Assembly (NCBI RefSeq): GCF_001636845.1
Contig: NZ_LITT01000023.1
Coordinates: 310,001-374,000, forward strand
DNA from: Clostridium ljungdahlii
GTDB lineage: Bacteria > Bacillota > Clostridia > Clostridiales > Clostridiaceae
DNA: 64,000 bases
Direction of reading: 5' to 3'
Made by a program: the position numbers and the translations under genes. Shown in pieces: positions 17,153 through 26,746 of this stretch; position 1 is the stretch's first letter; each line of letters begins with the position of its first letter. A model generated the notes under the pieces. The model saw nothing but the letters and a program-made list of their open reading frames with translations. It did not search any database and was not told the DNA's origin.

Positions 17153-18190
17153 ATGTCCATTATATTAGGGAAAGAAAAAAAATTTATTGTAGACAGAACT
17201 TTACCTGAAGTTGTAAAAAGGACTGAGATAGTTGACCAGGATTTAGTGGGTGAATTTATAACACTCGTTAAAAATATAGGTGTAGATTTTGTAGAAATTA
17301 ATGGTGAAGTACTTCAAAAAATTAAAAAGCTTCCTGAAAATGTAGACTACATATACAGGATGGAGTATCCATTAGATGCGTATGAATTTGAACATTTAAT
17401 TATAGATTACAAAAAAGCTGAAATATTACCAGAGGAATTTTTGAATAATCTAAAAAATAAAAAGATAATACTAGAAGTAGATATTAAAGTTTTAGAGCAG
17501 CTTAATGTAGAAGATAACTGTAAAATTTTTAGCAAACTAAATATAGTAAGCATCAGAATAAAGGGCATTGTAAAGTATAACATAGCTAGATGGAACGGAC
17601 TTATAGAAAATATAAAAAATAGGTTTTCAGTATATGTGGATTTTTGTGCAGATGATAAATTTTATATGGCAACTTCCGTAAGCATTGAATCCTGTGTTGA
17701 TGGTGCCGATGTTGTAACTGCAGCTTTTAATGGACAGGTTTATGGATTTGCATCTTTAGAAGAAGTTATTTTAGGCTTAAAGGTCATAAAGAATGGGAAA
17801 GTATGTGGAAATTTAGAATTTATGGGACAGCTAGCAGAAGTGTATACAAAACTTACTTGCGAAAAAGTGCATCCTATGAAAGCTGTAATAGGAGAAGATA
17901 TTTTTAAATATGAATCCGGTATTCATGTAGATGGTATAGAAAAAAATCCAGATACTTATGAACCTTATAATCCTTATGATATTGGAAAGAGGAGAATCAT
18001 GTATATAGGAAAACATTCCGGGAAAAAATCAGTGATGATAAAACTGAAGGAACTTAATATAAACTATCAGGATGTAGATATTGGAGAATTTTTGAAAAAA
18101 ATAAGAAAAAACAGCATTAAACTTAAGAGAAATATTTTTGATAAGGAACTGATTGCAATGTTTAATGATTTTAAAAATATTAAAAATTGA
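17153..18190 (+). CDS. nifV: homocitrate synthase, omega subunit
   Basis: 345 residues, recognised as the clostridial NifV-omega: it lacks the N-terminal half of the HMGL-like TIM barrel and carries the distal part. The distal part includes VDGADVVTAAFNGQVYGFASLEEVILGL, the helical segment LTCEKVHPMKAVIGEDIFKYESGIHVDGI, and YIGKHSGKKSV. Together with the alpha subunit it condenses acetyl-CoA with 2-oxoglutarate to homocitrate, the organic ligand of FeMo-cofactor. The ribosome site AGAGAGGGTG precedes ATG 17153. The 200-bp gap before it ends in the AATTGTGAATTG-type spacer. Confidence 0.9.
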   Translation: MSIILGKEKKFIVDRTLPEVVKRTEIVDQDLVGEFITLVKNIGVDFVEINGEVLQKIKKLPENVDYIYRMEYPLDAYEFEHLIIDYKKAEILPEEFLNNLKNKKIILEVDIKVLEQLNVEDNCKIFSKLNIVSIRIKGIVKYNIARWNGLIENIKNRFSVYVDFCADDKFYMATSVSIESCVDGADVVTAAFNGQVYGFASLEEVILGLKVIKNGKVCGNLEFMGQLAEVYTKLTCEKVHPMKAVIGEDIFKYESGIHVDGIEKNPDTYEPYNPYDIGKRRIMYIGKHSGKKSVMIKLKELNINYQDVDIGEFLKKIRKNSIKLKRNIFDKELIAMFNDFKNIKN

Positions 18191-18263
18191 TAGCTGAGAA
18201 AAAGTTTTTAGCAACTATTCACTATTAATTATTAATTCTTAACTAAAAAAGGAGGTGCTTCAT

Positions 18264-19022
18264 ATGGATGTTAATATTGTAGATACTACTTTAAGAGATG
18301 GTGAACAGAAAGCAGGCATAGCCCTTGGAATAAATGAAAAAGTTAAAATTGCCCAAATTTTAAATGATATAGGTATTTATCAGATAGAAGTGGGTTCGGC
18401 AGCTATGGGTGGAGAGGAAAAAGCAAGTATTGAAAAAATTGCAGCGTTGGGTTTGAAAAGTAAAATATCATCCTGGAACAGGGCAAATATTAAAGATATA
18501 GACGCTTCTATAGACTGTGGTGTAGATATAGTTCATATATCTATTCCCACATCTGATTTACAGATTAAATATAAACTTGGAAAAGATAAAGTCTGGGTTT
18601 TAGAGCGTATAAAAAAATGTACAACCTATGCTTTACAAAAAGGGTATGAAGTAACCGTAGGTATGGAGGATGCGGCAAGGTCTGATATAAGTTTTTTAAT
18701 TGAATTTTGCACAGCTGTTTCTGAAATTGGGATCAAAAGGATAAGATATTCTGATACTGTAGGAATATCTTATCCAAGAAAAATTTTTTATAGTATAAAA
18801 AAATTACTTCAGGAAGTACCTATAGAAATAGAAATTCACGCTCATAATGATTTCGGAATGGCACTAGCAAATTCCCTTGCAGCTGTAGAAGCAGGAGCTA
18901 AGTTTGCAAACTGTACAATTTCAGGCATAGGAGAAAGGGCAGGTAACTGTGACTTTATCAAGTTTGCCAAAACTCTAGATATGTTTGAAGGCGAAAAAAT
19001 ACTTAGGTGCCTGTCACCATAG
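18264..19022 (+). CDS. nifV: homocitrate synthase, alpha subunit, 3' end replaced by REP
   Basis: 252 residues. VDTTLRDGEQKAGIALG at the start carries the metal- and substrate-binding residues of the HMGL-like family, and EIHAHNDFGMALANSLAAVEAGAKFANCTISGIGERAGNCD is the second signature. The last residues, LRCLSP, are read from the REP palindrome at 19006-19057, whose TAG ends the gene. The native tail was therefore probably lost, making it somewhat shorter than the C. pasteurianum alpha subunit (about 270 as I recall it). The barrel motifs are complete, so activity may survive. AAAGGAGGTG sets the start at ATG 18264. Confidence 0.9.
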   Translation: MDVNIVDTTLRDGEQKAGIALGINEKVKIAQILNDIGIYQIEVGSAAMGGEEKASIEKIAALGLKSKISSWNRANIKDIDASIDCGVDIVHISIPTSDLQIKYKLGKDKVWVLERIKKCTTYALQKGYEVTVGMEDAARSDISFLIEFCTAVSEIGIKRIRYSDTVGISYPRKIFYSIKKLLQEVPIEIEIHAHNDFGMALANSLAAVEAGAKFANCTISGIGERAGNCDFIKFAKTLDMFEGEKILRCLSP

Positions 19023-19057
19023 TGGGATATTTTTGCTCCCATTCGGTGCCTGACACC
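19006..19057. repeat. REP palindrome inserted in the 3' end of nifV-alpha
   Basis: GGTGCCTGTCACC (19006-19018) and GGTGCCTGACACC (19045-19057) flank the usual GTGGGATATTTTTGCTCCC centre. The gene's stop codon lies inside. The end units are near-direct repeats, like the copy at 7371-7422. Confidence 0.88.
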
Positions 19058-19083
19058 AAATAATGTAATTGCAGTAAAATAAC

Positions 19084-19108
19084 AAAAAGAGGGGAAACCC
19101 CTCTTTTT
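19084..19108. terminator. bidirectional terminator, nif cluster / CWB2 gene
   Basis: AAAAAGAGGGG-AAA-CCCCTCTTTTT: a perfect 11-bp stem with A tract and T tract, able to end the nif transcript on the plus strand and the convergent CWB2 gene on the minus strand. Confidence 0.9.
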
Positions 19109-19109
19109 A

Positions 19110-20668
19110 TTATTGCTGTTGATAATTTGTTAAAGCATTTCCAAGCCTTGTATCTAAATCGTCTATTCCCTTATTTCCATTTTCAATATTGGAGATACTA
19201 TTTCCATCAGTACCCATATTTTGAAGTGCGTTAGTAGATTCTTCTAATTTGGCTATATCCATATTGTCCAGTGCATCCTTCATTTCAGTAAATATATTTA
19301 GACAACTAGTGGTATATTTCATAGTTGTATCTACATAATTAATTTGTGTATTTATACTACTTAGGTACTGGTTATTGTAAGTTTCTAATCCGCTAGGTAC
19401 TGAAAGGCTTGAAACTTCACTTTTGAGTGTTGTAAGATCGCTTTTGTAAGAGGATAAATAGGAATTACCCTGGTTGAACAAAGTAATTAATTGTTCTATA
19501 TCTGATGATAACTCCTGTGCTGTTGATGCAGAAGTAATAGCTGTTCTTATATCAGTTGTCTTGTTATATATATCTTCCATCTGTGTTGAAACAGTGCTTG
19601 TCTTATCTTCATAGGAATCACAGTAGCCTTTTAAAGCAGTTATATAGTCTATTTCAGTTTTAGGTATTAATGAAGTAGGTTTTAACAAATATTCTACAGA
19701 TAAATCTATAGAGTTAAGTCCACCTAAAAGGAATATTCCCTTATATCCTTTTTCATCTATATAACTTTTTTGATTTGATATATCTTTGCCATCTGTCAGC
19801 ATTATAGGTGCGCCTAATTTAGAAGCTAGTGCACTTCCTGACAGTGCATCTGGGAAATTTGCACCATTTGCTAATACGGTTGAATTTGAATTTAAATTAA
19901 AGTACTTGCATATATTTAATGATGTATCGTATCTAGTTTCTCCACCTATTCTTACTATGTTACTATCCGTTAAGGATGGCTGAAGACTTTTTACTTCATT
20001 TACTACACTGTCACTTACAGAATTTTCACCACCTATTACAAATATTTTGGATGGTTGTATACTGGAAATAATATCTTTATTGCTTTCAGAAAGCTTTCCA
20101 TTGTCTGTCATAAATATAGGATATTTACGGCAGGCAGCTGCACTTGACACGCTGAGAGCATCCGCAAACCCCCATCCATTTGTAATTACCATAGGAGTAC
20201 CTTTTGAACATTCATAGAATTGATTATTGATTTGTTGGTCTCAAACCTGTTGCCACCGCCGAATCGTGTTACATTTCCATAGCCAAGTCCTTTTATATAG
20301 CTTACAAAATCATCACTTACAGAAGAGGTACCTCCTAGTATGTAAATATTTCCGAGCTTATTTAAATGGTTTTGTATGTAATCCACTGCATTTGAAGAAT
20401 TTTTAAAGTCATCATTTAATAAAAGTATTGGCGCGTTGTATATTTTTGACAGTACGCTTCCACCTAGAGCATCAGGAAAGTCCTTTCCACTGGCTACTAT
20501 TACATTTTGAACTGTTTCGTTTTCAAAACTATTTGCAATTTTTTCAGAAGTTTCATATCTGTTGTTCCCTGCAAGTCGTGTTACATTATACGTAGTTTTA
20601 GCATAGGTAGTATTTGACATACCCAATACTATAGCCGCTGCTGCAGCTAGTCCTAGTATTTTCTTCAC
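19110..20668 (-). pseudogene. CWB2 cell-wall-binding protein, frameshifted
   Basis: From ATG 20668 there is a signal peptide (MKKILGLAAAAAIVLGMSNTTYAK) and two CWB2 repeats (RLAGNNRYETSEKIA, RFGGGNRFETNKSII), then a premature stop after NVQKVLLW. A one-base shift at the CAAAAGG tract near 20200 restores QKGTPMVITNGWGFADALS, a third repeat (RIGGETRYDTS) and a helical C-terminal domain to 19110. Total length is one base short of a multiple of three. CWB2 modules anchor proteins to secondary wall polymers. Either the gene is broken or the read has a homopolymer error; the same form of lesion is seen in the regulator at 6392-7350. Confidence 0.85.
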
Positions 20669-20800
20669 TATCCTTCCATCTCCCTTTAAAGTATATATAC
20701 ATTAATTCTAACATAAAGTTACAAAAAAACCTATAAGAAAAATTTGACTAAATTTGTAATGGAGGGAATTGGAAAGAAAATATTCATTTAATGGTAGGGC
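20669..20800. other. upstream region of the frameshifted CWB2 gene
   Basis: Read on the minus strand, GGGAGATGGAAGGA is the ribosome site for ATG 20668. The rest is A+T-rich with no identifiable gene, up to the IS1202-like end near 20801. Confidence 0.4.
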
Positions 20801-22453
20801 TGTCAACCATTTTCGAAAATGTCCCAAAATAAGTGAAACATTAGCACCAATAATCAATTGGTGCTCTACTTATTTTAAGTCCTAATTTTAGGTACACTAA
20901 ACATACCTACTGCTTGATATCTTTTTTTAAGAAAATGCAGAGGTCGTTTTTGAATCTATTTATTTTAAATTAACGTTAGCAAGTCTTACTTGCCCTATGC
21001 GCTTGCTTTTCTAGATATGCTTGGAATGATGCTTGCTTCCAAGGGTGGCTCATTGGTGGCAGGTAGCGCTTATGTTTTTTAGGTGTATCTTCTACAAAAT
21101 CAAAATTCTTTGACTTAGTTTCATGAACCTGTAATTCTTCTAAACCATATATTTTATTGCCTACACTGACGTATAAAGCATCATTAAAGGCTTTGATAAC
21201 TAAGGCATCAGTGCCTTTCCTAAAGTAAATAGGGTTGTTATTAGCATCAACAAGTTTATAATACTTATTATTGAATTTTACACAATGACCGCAATCAATC
21301 TTACGATCTGCTAAAACAGCAAGTGTTAAATTAATTTTATCAACAGATGGTTGTTTTTCAAACACAGATTTGGTATGATTGATTTCAAGAGCAAATTTGG
21401 TATTGAATTCTTTTATGTAGTGGTTTAAGAATTCATTTGCCTGTTCCAGGCTTGTTACGCCTGCTAGCTCAAGTTCTAAGGGTAATCGTGACTGTAACGT
21501 TTGGAATAGACGCTCTACACGACCCTTTGCTTGAGGGACACTACTAGTTTTAATTTCAATACCTAATTGTTTGCAGGCATATCCAAATTGTGTAAAGGTA
21601 TCATCCTCTGTAGTTGGAGCTTTCTTTTGTTTGTATTCAAATACAGTTCTTCGATCAGTGAATAACATATATGGGATACCGTATTGTACAAGAATCTGAT
21701 TCAATACATTGTAATATCCTTTCAGAGTTTCCTGTTCATCAAAGTACCCGCCAACAATAGAACCAGTTGAATCATCAATAGCTATGTGGAGCTGGGATTT
21801 GGTGTTTCCAAACCAAAGATGTAAAGATGCATCCATCTGAATCATTTCACCAAAGTAAGCACAACGTGGCCGGCGCGGATGAGCGTCTTCAATAGCAATA
21901 ATGGATCTATCAATTTCTAACTTATCGTCTGTGGATAAATTGGGACTTTTTTGTTTCTCTAGTAATTCCATTTTTACTCTCATTTTCGTAACACGACAGG
22001 CTTTGGGAGATAGGATATGTTCAGCCATAAGGATTGTGTTAATAGTGCTGGGAGCAATAGAAATGCCCTCATAAGCAGCTAAAAGCTCAGAGTAGTGTGT
22101 AAAGTTTGCTCCATGATATTTAGTTTGATATAAGTCAACAATTTTACGTCTAGTCTCTTCTGAAAAGCAATTGATAGGCTTGCGGCCTTTATTCCCATGA
22201 ACAAAGAAATCCTTGCCCTTAGCACGATATCCATTTACCATTCTATTCACATGTCTAACAGAACAACCAAGACGAATAGCAGCAGCTTTCTTATTGCCAT
22301 TGGTTTCTACTAATTTTTTAATAACTTGATATTTAAAATCTTCTTTCATACTTAATTCTACCCTTCTAATTATGTCCACCTCATTTCTTATTGTCATGAG
22401 GTTATTTTAACATTATTTTTTATTTATTTGGGACATAATCGCAAATGGTATAC
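20801..22453 (-). mobile_element. IS1202/ISNCY-type insertion sequence
   Basis: The terminal inverted repeats are CCATTTTCGAAAATGTCCCA (from 20807) and, on the other strand, CCATTTGCGATTATGTCCCA (from about 22448), with GT two to four bases further out at each end. One DDE transposase gene lies between. About 150 bases inside the left end carry an AGCACCA/TGGTGCT hairpin that may terminate the transposase transcript. The right tip coincides with the target site of the adjoining IS982 element. Exact ends are uncertain by a few bases. Confidence 0.75.
20976..22397 (-). CDS. IS1202/ISNCY-family DDE transposase
   Basis: 473 residues. An N-terminal helix-turn-helix (KYQVIKKLVETNGNKKAAAIRLGCSVRHVNRMVNGY) is followed by an rve-type catalytic core with the acidic triad in GEMIQMDASLHLWFG, PYMLFTDRRTVFE and QAKGRVERLFQTLQSRLPLEL, and a C-terminal DNA-contact region. 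The reading frame is intact. The start is either ATG 22397, where a ribosome site is poor, or ATG 22349 (MKEDFKYQV) after AGAAGGG. It belongs to the element 20801-22453. Confidence 0.87.
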   Translation of the reverse strand: MTIRNEVDIIRRVELSMKEDFKYQVIKKLVETNGNKKAAAIRLGCSVRHVNRMVNGYRAKGKDFFVHGNKGRKPINCFSEETRRKIVDLYQTKYHGANFTHYSELLAAYEGISIAPSTINTILMAEHILSPKACRVTKMRVKMELLEKQKSPNLSTDDKLEIDRSIIAIEDAHPRRPRCAYFGEMIQMDASLHLWFGNTKSQLHIAIDDSTGSIVGGYFDEQETLKGYYNVLNQILVQYGIPYMLFTDRRTVFEYKQKKAPTTEDDTFTQFGYACKQLGIEIKTSSVPQAKGRVERLFQTLQSRLPLELELAGVTSLEQANEFLNHYIKEFNTKFALEINHTKSVFEKQPSVDKINLTLAVLADRKIDCGHCVKFNNKYYKLVDANNNPIYFRKGTDALVIKAFNDALYVSVGNKIYGLEELQVHETKSKNFDFVEDTPKKHKRYLPPMSHPWKQASFQAYLEKQAHRASKTC

Positions 22454-22455
22454 TA

Positions 22456-23570
22456 ACGTGAGTTCGAAATTTTTAGTTTGTCTAATTAAGGATAAGATTT
22501 CCATATAAAAGTGCAAAAAAGTGATCCTATAGGTTTGTAGTATAGTATTCCATTTTATCCAATAGTATTATATTACAGCAGTACACTTATCCAGCTTTAA
22601 AGATGGCTTTTTAGGAAGAAAACTATAAGCAACTAATCCAGCAACTATATTTACCATAAAGTTGGTAAAGCTTCTATGCCTGCTGTGCTCTATTTGACAT
22701 ACATTCTTTAAGTGGTCATTTATAGTTTCAATTATTGCTCTCTTCCTAAGAAGAATTTTATCTTCCATTACCATAATTTTGTTTTTCATATTTTTCTTTA
22801 GTTTAGTTATTAGCTGTACACCTTTAAAATAGAGAATATCATAAAGTTTCTGTGAGATATAACCCCTATCTCCAAACAGTTTTCCAAATAATTCTTTTGT
22901 TAAATTTTCAAGAACAGTTTCATTCCTATCATCTACATTTCCTGGCGTTAAATAGAATGAAAGCACCTCGCCAATGTCACTAACAACAAGGTGAAGTTTA
23001 AAGCCATAGAACCATCCTTTTGAACTTTTGCCTCGTTTAGCAATTTCCTTAAATACTTTATGTGAATATATTCTTTTGTTATGACATACAACTAATTTTG
23101 TAGAATCAATAAAGGAAATTCCTGTGCACTTGCCAGTCCTAAATCTTTTCATGTATAATAGTAATGGAAGTAATGCTTCTTGCATCAATTCTACAAACCT
23201 ATTATAGCTTACAAGCTTAGGAAAATAAGGCTTTAGAACTTTAGACACATGTTCTTTGTAATAAGTTTTAAATGTTCTATAACCTGATAAATGAAAATAT
23301 ATAGTTATTGACATTACCTCACTTAAGCAAAGAGTTCTACTTGATAAAAATGAAGGCTTACTTTCATCATTACTTAAAAAATAATTTTTGCAATATTCTT
23401 CAAAATGTATACAATAATTATCTACATCATAAAATATTTCTATTAATAAATCTTGCATAAAATCCCATCCTTTTGTTTTATTTTGTTTGTTTCATCACTT
23501 ATAATAATAAAACATTTTGATGGGTTTTTTTATACCTTAAATATTTCGATTTTGCTCTTCGAACTCACGT
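22456..23570 (-). mobile_element. IS982-family insertion sequence with target duplication
   Basis: Terminal inverted repeats ACGTGAGTTCGAA (from 22456) and TTCGAACTCACGT (to 23570) enclose one transposase gene. TATACTA stands immediately outside both ends (22449-22455 and 23571-23577), a 7-bp target duplication within the range usual for IS982. The insertion site is the very tip of the IS1202-like element, showing that IS982 arrived second. Confidence 0.92.
22568..23458 (-). CDS. IS982-family transposase
   Basis: 296 residues, the family's normal length. Landmarks: LCLSEVMSITIYFHLSGYRTFKTYY near residue 45, SFIDSTKLVVCHNKR (first acidic residue), GWFYGFKLHLVVSDIGEVLSFYLTPGNVDDRN, KLFGDRGYISQKLYDIL (second acidic residue) and RAIIETINDHLKNVCQIEHSRHRSFTNFMVNIVAGLVAYSF (catalytic glutamate region). 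The intact frame, perfect repeats and preserved target duplication argue for a recent insertion. Confidence 0.93.
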   Translation of the reverse strand: MQDLLIEIFYDVDNYCIHFEEYCKNYFLSNDESKPSFLSSRTLCLSEVMSITIYFHLSGYRTFKTYYKEHVSKVLKPYFPKLVSYNRFVELMQEALLPLLLYMKRFRTGKCTGISFIDSTKLVVCHNKRIYSHKVFKEIAKRGKSSKGWFYGFKLHLVVSDIGEVLSFYLTPGNVDDRNETVLENLTKELFGKLFGDRGYISQKLYDILYFKGVQLITKLKKNMKNKIMVMEDKILLRKRAIIETINDHLKNVCQIEHSRHRSFTNFMVNIVAGLVAYSFLPKKPSLKLDKCTAVI

Positions 23571-23728
23571 TATACTAAGACATTATCACAAATCAATCAT
23601 ATCCATAGTTTTATTAGTAATTGAAAATTGACAATGGAAAACGGTAATGATATATTTAACTAAGATATTATTAAAATGAGTAAAAACTATTTAATGTAGG
23701 ATTTATTATATGGATTTGGAGGTATAAT

Positions 23729-24601
23729 ATGGTTAAAAAAGCACATAAAGACAAGGCACAGGACGGTGAAAAATATGTTTCCACAGTTCTTTCGCTTTTA
23801 GATGAAGAAGAAAATGTAGTTTCAGATGTGCAAAAAGAGATTTTTGAAGATGAAATAAAAGAATTGCCACCTATAAAAGAGGGACAACTTAATGTATCAG
23901 GTATATATGCTTATGATGTAGGAGACAAGCTTGAAGTTAAAATATATGTAAGAAATGGTCTTTCAGATAAATTGAATTTAAAGATGATACCTTTTACAAT
24001 CAAGAATTCTAAGGGAGATATTTTGGCATCACAGCAATTCAATTTATCCTGTCTTGGAGAAATGCCACCTCATTCTGCAAGACCTATAAAGCTTTATTTT
24101 GATAAGAAGAATGTTAATGTGGACAAGATACCGCAGGATGATTGGCAAGTTGCTTTAAGTGGACAATTTAATGTTACATCTACTATAAGGCCTATATATG
24201 AAGGACTTCCTGAAGGAATAAGTGATGAAGACAAGATGGTTTTCAATAAATTTTTAGCTGAACTTCCTGAAATGGAAGAAGGACAATTTAGCATATCCAC
24301 TTTTAGTATTGGAATTCAAACAAGTGGTAATATTTTAGTAACTGCTGTTATGAGAAATGCTGCAAAACAGTTTATTACTATAGATAAAATTCCTATAACT
24401 ATATTGGATGCTAAAAAGAGAGCTGTTAAATCTGAAAGTTTTGAATTGAAAGATTTTACAGTAAGTCCTTATAGAGCAAAGATATGTAATTTTGCATTTC
24501 CTACAGATGTACATCCAGAACAAAATCAAGCTCTAGATGGATGGTCTGTGGCATATAAGCTAGTTAAGATAAACGGTAAGGTCAATTTAGAAAGAAAATA
24601 A
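23729..24601 (+). CDS. SLAP-domain accessory Sec / S-layer assembly protein
   Basis: 290 residues, with no signal peptide or membrane segment. Two related halves of about 115 residues each, beginning ELPPIKEGQLNVSGIYAYDVGDKLEVKIYVRNG (about 52-84) and ELPEMEEGQFSISTFSIGIQTSGNILVTAVMRNA (about 178-211), match the duplicated SLAP domain. Proteins of this type are found with the accessory Sec (SecA2) pathway that exports S-layer or wall proteins. Here it precedes two secreted CWB2 proteins, which may be its clients (inference). No secA2 is in the window. AGGTATAAT precedes the ATG, giving only a moderate ribosome site. Confidence 0.8.
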   Translation: MVKKAHKDKAQDGEKYVSTVLSLLDEEENVVSDVQKEIFEDEIKELPPIKEGQLNVSGIYAYDVGDKLEVKIYVRNGLSDKLNLKMIPFTIKNSKGDILASQQFNLSCLGEMPPHSARPIKLYFDKKNVNVDKIPQDDWQVALSGQFNVTSTIRPIYEGLPEGISDEDKMVFNKFLAELPEMEEGQFSISTFSIGIQTSGNILVTAVMRNAAKQFITIDKIPITILDAKKRAVKSESFELKDFTVSPYRAKICNFAFPTDVHPEQNQALDGWSVAYKLVKINGKVNLERK

Positions 24602-24788
24602 TTTTTACAATTTCCTATAGAAAATTGTAAATTGTACGAATATAAATATGTGTATAATTTTTGCATAACATTTAAAAAAATATATATTTGAACTATAATG
24701 TATATGTAACAAATTGTAAAGTAATGATTTACTCAATGTTGTGTTAAATAATTTATGAAGAATTATATAATAATTGGAGGGATTATTT

Positions 24789-26582
24789 ATGCAGAAAAAG
24801 AGCAAAAAAGTTCTATCAGCCTGCAGTATAGCATCTTTACTTGTGACTACTACGGCAGTTTCCACAGGGGTAAAGGCTGCAGATTCTGGTGTGAACAGAG
24901 TAGGTGGGGCTAACAGATATGAAACAGCTGCAAAAGTTGCTGATTCAGGTTGGACTTCATCAGATTATGCTATAGTGGCAAATGGAGAAGGTTATGCAGA
25001 TGCACTTTGTGCTACACCTCTTGCAAAAGCCAACAATGCACCTATACTTTTAACTACAGGTGACAGCAGTAACAGTTTAGAGCAAAATGAATTAAATGAA
25101 CTTAAAAAATTAAACGTAAAACATGTAATTGTAATTGGAGGAACAGGAGTAGTACCTGACAGCGTTTTAAATAGCATAAAAGCACAGGTAACTGATGTAG
25201 AAAGAATAGGTGGACAAGACAGATTTGAAACTTCTGAAAAGATAGCAGAAAAGCTTGGAACACCTACGAAAGCAGTTATTGCCAGCGGTGAAGGCTATGC
25301 AGATGCCCTTTCAGCAGGTCCTGCTGCAGCTATAAATGGAATGCCTATACTTTTAAGTAGAGCAGGTAGTTTACCAGATGTAATATCAAACTATCTTAAA
25401 GCACATTCACAAATAACTCAAACTTATGTAATAGGTGGTACAGCTTCTATAGCTGATTCTATTTTAAATTCACTTCCATCAGCAAAAAGATTGGGTGGAC
25501 AAACTAGATATGACACAAATGTAGCTGTACTCAGAGAATTTGCTTCAAGTTTTAAATTCACCGGTATCTATGCAGCTCTTGGAGATGGACCTTTAGGTAA
25601 TGAATTTGCAGATGCACTTACAGGTGGAGCACTTGCTGCTAAACTTGGGAATCCTCTTGTAATAACAGGAAAAACAATAAGTTCTGCTACTTCAAGTTTC
25701 CTTAAGGAAAAGGGACTTACAACTAGTACTCTTACGGTATTAGGAGGAACAGCTAGTATACCTGATTCAGTTGCCAGTGATATTAAAGGTAGTATTGGAA
25801 ACCCATCAACACCACCAACACCAGGTGGAGGTGGATCAAGTGTACCTCTTAGTGGTGAATTGTTAAATGGTGCAATAGTTAATGATGTAAATTATCAACA
25901 ATTTGTAAAAGATATAAATACAGGTAAGTATTGTAATGATTTTTTTGAAATAAAACCAAATGGAAGTTCTAACGATACATCTATAAATGTACAATTAAAG
26001 AAAAATGATAGAAGTGTGGAAGATATATTTACAGATGCACAAAAGAAATATTTAGATAGTAATGGACAACTTACTGATAGTGACAAGCAGGCAATAGAAG
26101 ATGATGTAGCTAAAGTTAATGCTAAATTAGATTTGATATACAATAAACAATTATTAGGAAGTTTGACTATAGGAAATAGTAATAAGGACTTAAAAACAGT
26201 TTTATCAAGTCTAGGATCAAACTATATTGATGGTTCGGGACATTTAATTGCGACTAATATAGAGGACAAGATACCTAAATATAGTGGTACTAATGGTACT
26301 ATTAGTGGATATGAAGCATTTAAAAATGATTTAACTACAAAAATAAGTAGCTATTTTAAGAATGATTCTTCTACAGATACAATTATTAAATATCACGGGT
26401 ATACCATAGGTAATATATATAAGGATAGTACGGAAATGTTTGATTCTGGATGGTCACATGAAGCTAATGCAAATAAATTAGTGGATATAATTTTCCCAAG
26501 TAGTAGAGTTGGTGGAACATATACTATTAATTTTGCTAATAGTGCTGGACATTTTATAATAGACGTATCTAATATTAACTAA
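24789..26582 (+). CDS. CWB2 cell-wall-binding surface protein
   Basis: 597 residues. A signal peptide (1 to about 32, ending VSTGVKA) precedes three CWB2 repeats, each starting R(V/I/L)GG..R(Y/F)(E/D)T (about residues 37, 137 and 232). A PSTPPTPGGGGSS linker near 345 leads to a C-terminal domain of about 245 residues with no recognised family. That domain contains two internally similar parts rich in DINTGKY and DLTTKIS-type segments. The CWB2 block anchors to wall polymer and the C-terminal part is exposed. GGAGGGATTATTT sets the start at ATG 24789. It ends in a strong terminator. Confidence 0.9.
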   Translation: MQKKSKKVLSACSIASLLVTTTAVSTGVKAADSGVNRVGGANRYETAAKVADSGWTSSDYAIVANGEGYADALCATPLAKANNAPILLTTGDSSNSLEQNELNELKKLNVKHVIVIGGTGVVPDSVLNSIKAQVTDVERIGGQDRFETSEKIAEKLGTPTKAVIASGEGYADALSAGPAAAINGMPILLSRAGSLPDVISNYLKAHSQITQTYVIGGTASIADSILNSLPSAKRLGGQTRYDTNVAVLREFASSFKFTGIYAALGDGPLGNEFADALTGGALAAKLGNPLVITGKTISSATSSFLKEKGLTTSTLTVLGGTASIPDSVASDIKGSIGNPSTPPTPGGGGSSVPLSGELLNGAIVNDVNYQQFVKDINTGKYCNDFFEIKPNGSSNDTSINVQLKKNDRSVEDIFTDAQKKYLDSNGQLTDSDKQAIEDDVAKVNAKLDLIYNKQLLGSLTIGNSNKDLKTVLSSLGSNYIDGSGHLIATNIEDKIPKYSGTNGTISGYEAFKNDLTTKISSYFKNDSSTDTIIKYHGYTIGNIYKDSTEMFDSGWSHEANANKLVDIIFPSSRVGGTYTINFANSAGHFIIDVSNIN

Positions 26583-26595
26583 AACTGAAAAGTTC

Positions 26596-26628
26596 AATAA
26601 AACTCAGGCCTAAAACCTGAGTTTTATT
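26596..26628 (+). terminator. Rho-independent terminator
   Basis: AATAAAACTCAGG (26596-26608) and CCTGAGTTTTATT (26616-26628) form a perfect 13-bp stem with a seven-base loop, 14 bases after the CWB2 stop. Confidence 0.9.
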
Positions 26629-26746
26629 AATAAGTATAAATATAATAGAAATTCTTAAAATTACCACAATATGTAAGACGATAGTGGTAGACAAAATAGA
26701 GTTTAAGACTTACTATTGAATTGTAAATTGAATAAGGGGGATACTT

